NCBI GenBank assembly: GCA_964436865.1
Contig: CAYTFK010000239.1
Coordinates: 1-10,930 of the forward strand
DNA from: JAXGPP01 sp964436865
GTDB lineage: Bacteria > Planctomycetota > Planctomycetia > Pirellulales > Thermoguttaceae
DNA: 10,930 bases
Reading direction: 5' to 3'
The notes beneath the pieces are model-generated. The model made no database searches. It saw only the letters and a program-made list of their open reading frames with translations, and was not told where the DNA came from. A program made the translations under genes and the position numbers. Numbering within the stretch: position 1 is the first letter of the stretch; every line of letters begins with the position of its first letter. Shown in pieces: positions 1-5,832 of the stretch.

Positions 1-1142
1 GAAAACCTATGTACCGTCAACTCACGGTACGTCTCGCCGGGGCGGAGAATGGTCGATGGGTACTCCGGCCGGTTCGGCGAGTCGGGGAAGTGCTGCGTTT
101 CCAGGCAGAAGCCATGGTGCTTCCCGTAGGCGACGCCATGCGCCTGGAGCTTCCCGTCGAGAAAGTTGGCCGTGTAAAGCTGCACGCCGGGCTGAGTGGT
201 CCAGACCTCCATCACGCGCCCGCTCTCGAGATCGGCCGCACGGGCGGCCAGCGCCAACTGGCCGGGCTGCTCCTTGTTGAGGACGTAGCAGTGGTCGTAG
301 CCCCGGCCGGTCTCGGCGATCCGCGAGCCAATCGGCTGCGGCGAAGTGAAATCCATCGGTGTCCCTTGCACAGGCCGCATCTCGCCTAATGGCAAGACGT
401 TCTCGTCGACCGGCAGATAACGGTCGGCGTTGATCATGAGCACGTGATCGAGGACGTTGCCCGAGGCTGGGCCGCCCAGGTTCCAGTAGGCATGATTGGT
501 GAGGTTGACATGCGTGGGCTTGTCGGTCCGGGCGGTGTATTCCATCTCGAGCTTGTCGTCGCCAGTCACACGGTAGACCATCTCGACTTCGAGCCTGCCC
601 GGAAAGCCCTGGTGACCGTCGGGACTGACATGCGTTAGCTTGACGCCGACGAACCCGTCGCCGCGGATCGGTTCGGCCTTCCAGACGAGCTTGTCGAAAC
701 CGCGCGGCCCGCCGTGGATGTGATTCGGCCCGCTGTTTTTCGGCAAGCTATACTCGCGACCGTCGAGCGTGAACTTTGCCCCGCCGATCCGGTTCGCATA
801 ACGGCCGACGACGCAGCCGAAACACGGATGGCCGCGGAGGTAGTCGTCGAGCGATTCGAGATTGAGAGTGATGTTGGACCATTTTCCATCGCGGTCGGGG
901 GTCTCCACCGACGTCAACGTGGCTCCATAGGTTATCACCGTGGCCTTTAGTCCCCGGCCGCTAGTGAGCACGTACTCACACACCTCGGAGCCGTCGGCAG
1001 TGGAGCCGATTACTTTATGAACGACGTCCATCGGCGGCACTCCTGGCGTGGCGACTTTCGATTCTGCGGCGAGGCTGGCGGCCGAGGCCGCGATGCAGCT
1101 CATCAAGACGACGAACACTCTCACGAACCCGATACGCATCAT
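1..1142 (-). CDS. galM: Exported aldose 1-epimerase (galactose mutarotase), 3' end cut by window
   Basis: This gene encodes a GalM-family mutarotase, which interconverts the alpha and beta anomers of aldoses such as galactose or glucose. I translated the minus strand from ATG at 1142 and read 380 open codons to the window edge. Family residues are all present: Arg114 in GRYANRI, His143 in NHIHGG, catalytic-acid His217 in NLTNHAYWNL, Asp283 in GYDHCYVL and catalytic-base Glu348 in CLETQHFPDSPN. The last visible residues (ELTVHRF) match the usual GalM C-terminus, so only a few codons and the stop should be missing. A GGGAGGAGG Shine-Dalgarno sits 5 nt before the ATG; a second ATG follows directly. 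Residues 1-26 form a signal peptide (hydrophobic, with AxA sites), so this form acts outside the cytoplasm, unlike the classical cytosolic enzyme. It lies downstream of a small cytochrome gene, with a hairpin between them. The family call is very sure; the natural sugar is unknown. Confidence 0.93.
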   Translation of the reverse strand, partial: MMRIGFVRVFVVLMSCIAASAASLAAESKVATPGVPPMDVVHKVIGSTADGSEVCEYVLTSGRGLKATVITYGATLTSVETPDRDGKWSNITLNLESLDDYLRGHPCFGCVVGRYANRIGGAKFTLDGREYSLPKNSGPNHIHGGPRGFDKLVWKAEPIRGDGFVGVKLTHVSPDGHQGFPGRLEVEMVYRVTGDDKLEMEYTARTDKPTHVNLTNHAYWNLGGPASGNVLDHVLMINADRYLPVDENVLPLGEMRPVQGTPMDFTSPQPIGSRIAETGRGYDHCYVLNKEQPGQLALAARAADLESGRVMEVWTTQPGVQLYTANFLDGKLQAHGVAYGKHHGFCLETQHFPDSPNRPEYPSTILRPGETYRELTVHRF

Positions 1143-1177
1143 ACTGGCCTCCTCCCGGCGAGACTCCCAAAAGGACG

Positions 1178-1203
1178 GCAGCCGGACCCTGGAGTCCGGC
1201 TGC
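1178..1203 (-). terminator. Hairpin terminator or attenuator between small cytochrome gene and galM
   Basis: A perfect 10-bp inverted repeat (GCAGCCGGAC / GTCCGGCTGC) encloses a 6-nt loop. It starts 28 nt after the stop of the small cytochrome gene at 1232. On the minus strand it is followed by CGTCCTTTT, which gives only a short T-tract. It resembles an intrinsic terminator with a weak U-run. It also lies in the leader of galM, 36 bp before its start codon, so it could attenuate readthrough or protect the upstream mRNA end. Confidence 0.6.
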
Positions 1204-1231
1204 GCTGAGATCAACCGATCGTGATGAGCCG

Positions 1232-1645
1232 CTAGGGCTGGGCACCGGTTTCGGGTTCGCCGCCCGGCAACTTGCCCGCGGCGATCAGGTCGCCAAAGGT
1301 CGGGCTCTTGGGATCTTTGGGGTTCGACTTCTTGGCGGCCACGTCGGCAATCGACTTGCGGATCTTCTCGGCGTTGTCCTTGTCGGCGGTCCGGTCGAGC
1401 AGCTCATCCAACGCCTGGCCGTAGAGATTCCGATTCTTCTTGCTCGTTCCCTGGTGGCAGACATTGCACTTGGCCTTGGCGACCGCTTCGGCCAATGACT
1501 TCTCGGCCGGGCTGGAGGGCTGCGGTTTGACGTAAGTCGCGTCAAATTCGTCTTTGAACTGCTTGATGGCAAACGCCGGTCCGGCAGGTCCAAGCACCAG
1601 TACCAACGCCATCGCTGCAAACAATCCAGCAGATACTCTCTTCAT
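1232..1645 (-). CDS. Small exported single-heme c-type cytochrome-like protein
   Basis: This 137-residue protein has a clear signal peptide (residues 1-26: basic start, hydrophobic core, AFA cleavage site) and one heme c attachment motif, CNVCH, at residues 60-64. After the motif come a charged helical stretch (about 72-107, rich in Lys, Asp and Glu) and a Pro/Gly-containing tail. It probably binds one covalent heme outside the cytoplasm as a small electron carrier or sensor. The mature part contains no methionine and no histidine other than His64, so the usual Met or His sixth heme ligand is absent. A GGGAGAG Shine-Dalgarno lies 6 nt before the ATG at 1645. The gene follows the WD40-cytochrome gene after a 109-bp gap containing a possible promoter, and is followed by a strong hairpin. 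I do not recognise a named family beyond small planctomycete CXXCH proteins. That it is a secreted heme protein is fairly sure; its partner is unknown. Confidence 0.85.
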   Translation of the reverse strand: MKRVSAGLFAAMALVLVLGPAGPAFAIKQFKDEFDATYVKPQPSSPAEKSLAEAVAKAKCNVCHQGTSKKNRNLYGQALDELLDRTADKDNAEKIRKSIADVAAKKSNPKDPKSPTFGDLIAAGKLPGGEPETGAQP

Positions 1646-1695
1646 CGCTTGCTCTCCCGGTGAACGGATGCACGATTCTTCATAAAACGTACGTC

Positions 1696-1724
1696 AGTAA
1701 AACACGCCTGTCGGAGCATGTCAA
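1696..1724 (-). promoter_or_regulatory. Candidate sigma70-type promoter for the small cytochrome gene
   Basis: On the minus strand a perfect TTGACA (1724-1719) is followed by a 17-bp spacer and TTTACT (1701-1696), which matches the -10 consensus at 4 of 6 positions. The implied transcript start near 1688 would leave a leader of about 43 nt before the ATG at 1645. It falls in the largest gap within the left gene group, so it could give the small cytochrome and galM their own transcript. One such match can arise by chance, and planctomycete promoters are poorly characterised. Confidence 0.35.
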
Positions 1725-1754
1725 CGATCTGCCTGCAGCTTCCGGCCGCCCAGG

Positions 1755-3284
1755 CTACTGAGGCGCCGGAGCCGGGGCAGACGACGGCTCCACGGGCGGC
1801 TGGGGCGCCGCAGCCTGTTCTGCCGGAGGTGGGGCCGGCGGCTGTTCGGCCTGTTGAGCTTCAGCCTCGGCAGGTGCCTCGGGTGCGGGCGGGTTGGCGG
1901 TCAGGCTCGCCAGGCGGGCGCCATCGGCAGTATTCCAGACACGGACTTCGCCCGCCCAATCGCCGGCCACCACGCGTCCGCCATCATGAGTGAATGCCAC
2001 TTGCATCGCGATGTCGCCCAGCGCTTCGAGCGACCGAACCGGGTTGCCGGAAGCGTCCCAGACCTTGGCGACCTTATCGCGGCCGCAGGAGACAATCCGT
2101 CCGTCGTGAGTGAATTCAACGGCGGTTGCTCCGCCCCCATGGGCGCTGATGCTCTTGATCTGCTTGCCGTCCTGCATATTCCACAACCGCACCGTGCCGT
2201 CCTGGCTCGCGCTGGCCAGCACGTTGGAGTCGGCGCGCCAGCTCACGTCGGTCACCGCCGCCTGGTGTCCGACAAGGCCGTAGAAATCGCGATTGGTCCC
2301 CGCCTCCCACACCCACAGTCCGCCGGCGCGGTCGGCCGTGGCCAGCAGCACACCGTCGGGGCTGAATTCGACAGCATAGATCCAGTCGGTATGCTTCTTG
2401 ATCTCCGTCACCAGCGATCCGTCGGCGGTGGAATAGACTCGCACGAGGCGCTGCGGACCACCCAGCGCGATCAACGATTGGCTGGCGTTGATGTCGGCGG
2501 CGAGGACCGCGTCCATCTCGTCGCCCACCTCCATTACCCGGTTGCCGGTCTTCACGTCGAACACGATCACCTTGCCGTGATCGGCGCCGACGCCCCCGCC
2601 GGCGAGGAGCAGCGAGCCGGAGCGGCTGAACTTGAGCACGTAAGGGATGCCTTCGGGAAACGGCAGGATGCCGAGCAGCTCGAACGTGTCGCTGTTGTAG
2701 AGGACGATCTGCTCCTGGCCGGCGATGGCCACCAGCGGACCCCAGGGGCTGGCGGCCAGGGCGGTGACCGGGCCGGGTCGGGGCGTCGAGTGCACCGGTT
2801 GCCTGTTGAGCCCAACCTCGGGCATCGGCGGCGGACCTTCGGGCTTGTTGGCCCCACCGCTGACGGCCAGATCCATCGTCGGCTTCTTTTTCGCTTCGAC
2901 CTTCGAGCCCTGATCCTTGGGAGCGCCCCCTTCGATCCATTTGCGAATGATCTCCAGTTTGGCGTCCTCGATCCGTCCCTGGTTGGGCGGCATCTTGGGC
3001 TCCTCCTGGTGCGATACGAGCATGTAGAGGTAGGAACTGTCGGGATCGCCGGGAGCGATCGCCTCGCCGGCCGCGCCGCCGGTCATCAGGCTTTCATACG
3101 AATCCACCGCCAAATCGTTGGTCTTCTTGCTCTGGCTGTGGCAGATAAAGCAGTGCTGGCGCAGAATCGGCTGGACGTCGTCGGCGTAGGTGATCTTCTT
3201 CTCCTCCTGGGCGAAGGTCTCGCTCGACGCCGTCACCGCCAGCACCAGCAGCACGGTCGCAAGAGCCGCAATGGAGTATCGCAT
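1755..3284 (-). CDS. Secreted PSCyt1-type heme domain fused to a seven-bladed WD40 propeller
   Basis: This 509-residue protein has a signal peptide (residues 1-25, cleavage near FAQ-EE). A planctomycete cytochrome-c-like domain follows (about 30-125) with heme motif CFICH at 45-49 and a likely distal ligand Met98 in KMPP; its end (IRKWIEGGAP) is typical of PSCyt1. After a linker, residues 170-462 form about seven WD40 repeats, with SPDG/THDG turns and VRLWN, AKVWD and VRVWN strand ends. Residues 464-509 are a low-complexity Ala/Pro/Glu tail. The likely role is an extracytoplasmic heme protein whose propeller scaffolds partners. I chose ATG 3284 because GGGGAG lies 6 nt upstream and the signal peptide begins there; ATG 3323, 13 codons earlier, has a weaker Shine-Dalgarno and is the alternative. 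The start is 58 bp (or 19 bp) after the DUF1549/DUF1553 gene, so they are probably co-transcribed. Domain calls are sure; substrate and redox role are not. Confidence 0.9.
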   Translation of the reverse strand: MRYSIAALATVLLVLAVTASSETFAQEEKKITYADDVQPILRQHCFICHSQSKKTNDLAVDSYESLMTGGAAGEAIAPGDPDSSYLYMLVSHQEEPKMPPNQGRIEDAKLEIIRKWIEGGAPKDQGSKVEAKKKPTMDLAVSGGANKPEGPPPMPEVGLNRQPVHSTPRPGPVTALAASPWGPLVAIAGQEQIVLYNSDTFELLGILPFPEGIPYVLKFSRSGSLLLAGGGVGADHGKVIVFDVKTGNRVMEVGDEMDAVLAADINASQSLIALGGPQRLVRVYSTADGSLVTEIKKHTDWIYAVEFSPDGVLLATADRAGGLWVWEAGTNRDFYGLVGHQAAVTDVSWRADSNVLASASQDGTVRLWNMQDGKQIKSISAHGGGATAVEFTHDGRIVSCGRDKVAKVWDASGNPVRSLEALGDIAMQVAFTHDGGRVVAGDWAGEVRVWNTADGARLASLTANPPAPEAPAEAEAQQAEQPPAPPPAEQAAAPQPPVEPSSAPAPAPQ

Positions 3285-3290
3285 GCGAAG

Positions 3291-3296
3291 CTCCCC
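3291..3296 (-). promoter_or_regulatory. Shine-Dalgarno deciding the 3284 start
   Basis: GGGGAG on the minus strand lies 6 nt before the ATG at 3284. It favours this start over the in-frame ATG at 3323, whose upstream sequence (GGGACGAGCCC) has only a poor match. Confidence 0.6.
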
Positions 3297-3342
3297 GCCT
3301 GGCATCAAGCCGCGTGTGTTCATGGGCTCGTCCCGTCGTGAT

Positions 3343-5775
3343 TTAATGATTGAACAGGAACTCGCGCGAATTCAACAGCGCCCAGAAGACGTCCTCGAGC
3401 GTCTGCTGGGGAGATGATTGCCCCTCCAATAGTGCGGTCAGCTTCTGCAATTCATCTTCGGTCGGCTGCCGCGAGAGGGTGCGGATATAAAGCGTTTTGA
3501 TGATCTCCGGCGGCGAACGGCCCTCATCAATCAGCCGCTTCACCACCGCGCCCGCCTGGATCTTGCTTGCCACCGTGTCGCCGTTGAGCAGGTGCAAGGC
3601 TTGGGAGAGTGTCGGTTCACGCTTGACTTCCTCGGCACACACCGTCTCGCGCGGCGAACGCCCGAACGTGGTGAGGAAGTAGTTGCTCGTGGTGCCGTCG
3701 GCAATCTGGACGGCACGCGCCCCCAGCGGCAGGCCGCGGAACTTGTCCTTGGTTTCGGTCACCTGGCTGATGCAGTCCAAGGCCATCTCCGCCTGGATGC
3801 GCCGGACATTGCTGTGGGCGAAATTGCGCGTGTCTTCACGGTTGCTGTCGTTGACTTTCGTCGAACGCTGGTAGGTGTTCGAGTTGCCGATATCGCGAAC
3901 CAACCGCTTGAAATCGTAGTCGTATTCAACCAGTTTTCTGGCCAGCGCGTCGAGCAGTTCCGGATTGCTTGCCGGATTGCTGACACGGACGTCGTCGACC
4001 GGTTCGACGATGCCCACCCCGAAGAAATGTGCCCAGACTCGATTGGCCACGCTCGAGGCAAAGTAGGGATTATCGGGAGCCGTGAGCCATTCGGCAAAGA
4101 GCTGCCGGCGGTCCTTGCCGCTGGTATCCGGCGCAGGACCGCCGAGGAACTTGGGTTCCATCGTCCGGCCGCCGACGGGGTGCTTCACCGCGCCGCCGCC
4201 GGAGTTGAACACGATCGTCTCGCGGTAATCCTCCCCCTGCTTCCGGCCGACCTGGCAGAAGAAGGCGGCGAAGCTATAGTAGTCGTCCATGGTCCAGCGA
4301 TCAAAGGGGTGATTGTGGCACTGCGCGCATTGGACCCGCAGCCCCATAAACACCTGGGCAACGTTCTCAGCCGTCTTCAGCGTATCGGTCTCGATCTGGT
4401 AGAAGTTCGTGGGCGGATTGCTGAATGTGCCGCCGTTGGCGGTGAGCAGTTCGCGAACCATTTTGTCGAGCGGCACGTTGCTCGAAATCCGCTGTGTGAG
4501 CCAGTCGTTGTACAGGAAGGCCGACTTGTAGCTCACCGTGTTGCTCGACTTGACCATTAACAGCTCGGCCCATTTCATCGCCCAGATTTCGGAGAACTCT
4601 TTGCGCTCGACGAGGCGGTCGATCAGCTTCGAGCGCTTGTCGGGCGAGGTATCGGCGACGAATTCCTGGTATTCCTGCTCGGTGGGAAGCCGGCCGGTGA
4701 TGTCGATCGTCACCCGGCGAAGGAAGATTTCGTCGCTGCAGCGCTCACTGGGGTAGATCCGCAGCTTGGTGAGCTTGGCATCGACCAGTTCATCAATGTA
4801 GTTGACCGGCTTCTCGTCCGGGGGCGAGTATTCCATGCCGCTGGGGAGGACGATGAACTGGCTTCCTACGGTCTTGGTCTCAAATCGGGCCATCACGAAG
4901 GCCTCGCCGCGGTTGGCCGCGGTTACCAGGCCGTTTTCGTCGATCGGCGCCGAGTTGTCGTTGTTCGAGAGAAAGACCGCCAGGTGGGTTACGTCACGGT
5001 CGGTGCCGTCGGCGTACTTGGCGCGGACGACGACCTGCTGTGTCGCGCCGGTTCCCTCGAGCACCGCTTTGGGCGGGTAAATTTCCACCGCCTCGACCGC
5101 GGGAACCGTTCCCTCGTCGTTCGGCGCTCCGGCTTCGAGCCACTCAAGCAAGGTCTTGTAGTACTCGGTGCTCGATTCAAACCGTTTGCCGCCGGTGTGC
5201 ATAACGTTGCCGGTCGCCTTTTCCAGCAGCAGACTCTTCGCCGGCAAAGCCAGATTGATGCGGCGAAACGGGATCTCTCGCGTCAGGCGGAAATGGTCTC
5301 CCTCCGGATCGTATCCGAACAGCGACAACCGGAACCCGTCCTTGCCGCTGGCCGCCCCGTGGCAGCCCCCCGTATTGCAGCCGGCCCGCATGAAGACCGG
5401 CATCACGTCGAGCCGGAAACTGATCGGGCGCCCGGCGGCCGCATCCTTCACCAACACCGGGGTTGAAGCCTTGTGCCCGGCGTATTCAACGTTCAAAGCC
5501 GTTTGGCCGTCGGCCACCGGGTAGAGCGTGCGGCCATCGAGCCGAACCAGCGTCGCGTCGGCCGGAACGATCGTCGCCTTGGCGGTCACCTCCTCGGTGA
5601 CCCCGTCGGCGCGAGTCGCAACCACCACAAACGACTGCCGATCTTGGGCCGTCTGCAAATGGATGTCGGGTGGATAAATGTCGATCCGCGTGATCGTGGG
5701 CTGGCCCGAGGCCGCCGTCGCCGCCAGGCCGACCGCCGCGACGGCCAGACACACGTAGCGAACAGTTCGATTCAT
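3343..5775 (-). CDS. DUF1549/DUF1553 exported protein with Ig-like segments and two heme-type motifs
   Basis: This 810-residue protein starts with a signal peptide (1-24, ASG-Q). An Ig-like (Big_2-type) segment spans about 27-110. A cytochrome-like module (about 118-220) carries CNTGGCH at 133-139, a CX4CH motif, and Met192-His193 as possible distal ligands; it ends LLEWLEAGAP like PSCyt1. A second Ig-like segment (about 226-312) opens with the same IYPP motif as the first. DUF1549 (about 325-515) contains FLRRVTIDITGRLPT and CAQCH at 483-487 followed by NHPFDRW. DUF1553 (about 555-808) contains SVANRVWAHFFGVGIVEP and ends REFLFNH. The family is characteristic of planctomycetes and relatives; its reaction is not established. 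Covalent heme at both motifs is an inference. The ATG at 5775 has GAGG 7 nt upstream. It follows the PPC gene by 57 bp, a gap holding a small GC hairpin (5799-5819), and precedes the WD40-cytochrome gene. Family assignment is very sure. Confidence 0.93.
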   Translation of the reverse strand: MNRTVRYVCLAVAAVGLAATAASGQPTITRIDIYPPDIHLQTAQDRQSFVVVATRADGVTEEVTAKATIVPADATLVRLDGRTLYPVADGQTALNVEYAGHKASTPVLVKDAAAGRPISFRLDVMPVFMRAGCNTGGCHGAASGKDGFRLSLFGYDPEGDHFRLTREIPFRRINLALPAKSLLLEKATGNVMHTGGKRFESSTEYYKTLLEWLEAGAPNDEGTVPAVEAVEIYPPKAVLEGTGATQQVVVRAKYADGTDRDVTHLAVFLSNNDNSAPIDENGLVTAANRGEAFVMARFETKTVGSQFIVLPSGMEYSPPDEKPVNYIDELVDAKLTKLRIYPSERCSDEIFLRRVTIDITGRLPTEQEYQEFVADTSPDKRSKLIDRLVERKEFSEIWAMKWAELLMVKSSNTVSYKSAFLYNDWLTQRISSNVPLDKMVRELLTANGGTFSNPPTNFYQIETDTLKTAENVAQVFMGLRVQCAQCHNHPFDRWTMDDYYSFAAFFCQVGRKQGEDYRETIVFNSGGGAVKHPVGGRTMEPKFLGGPAPDTSGKDRRQLFAEWLTAPDNPYFASSVANRVWAHFFGVGIVEPVDDVRVSNPASNPELLDALARKLVEYDYDFKRLVRDIGNSNTYQRSTKVNDSNREDTRNFAHSNVRRIQAEMALDCISQVTETKDKFRGLPLGARAVQIADGTTSNYFLTTFGRSPRETVCAEEVKREPTLSQALHLLNGDTVASKIQAGAVVKRLIDEGRSPPEIIKTLYIRTLSRQPTEDELQKLTALLEGQSSPQQTLEDVFWALLNSREFLFNH

Positions 5776-5832
5776 GGGCGATCCTCATCCATTTCAAGGG
5801 CGGCCGGTTTCGCACCGCCAGAGTTCACGTAG

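Noticed and set aside
1854..3341. 495-residue plus-strand ORF opposite the WD40-cytochrome gene
   Set aside because: It is an antisense shadow with no domain; the minus strand encodes a heme domain and WD40 repeats with clear motifs.
3592..4560. 322-residue plus-strand ORF opposite DUF1549/DUF1553
   Set aside because: It is an antisense shadow; the opposite strand matches a known family across its full length.
5799..5819. GC hairpin between the PPC and DUF1549/DUF1553 genes as a terminator
   Set aside because: The stem is only about 5-6 bp, has no T-run, and sits in a 57-bp gap between genes that look co-transcribed.
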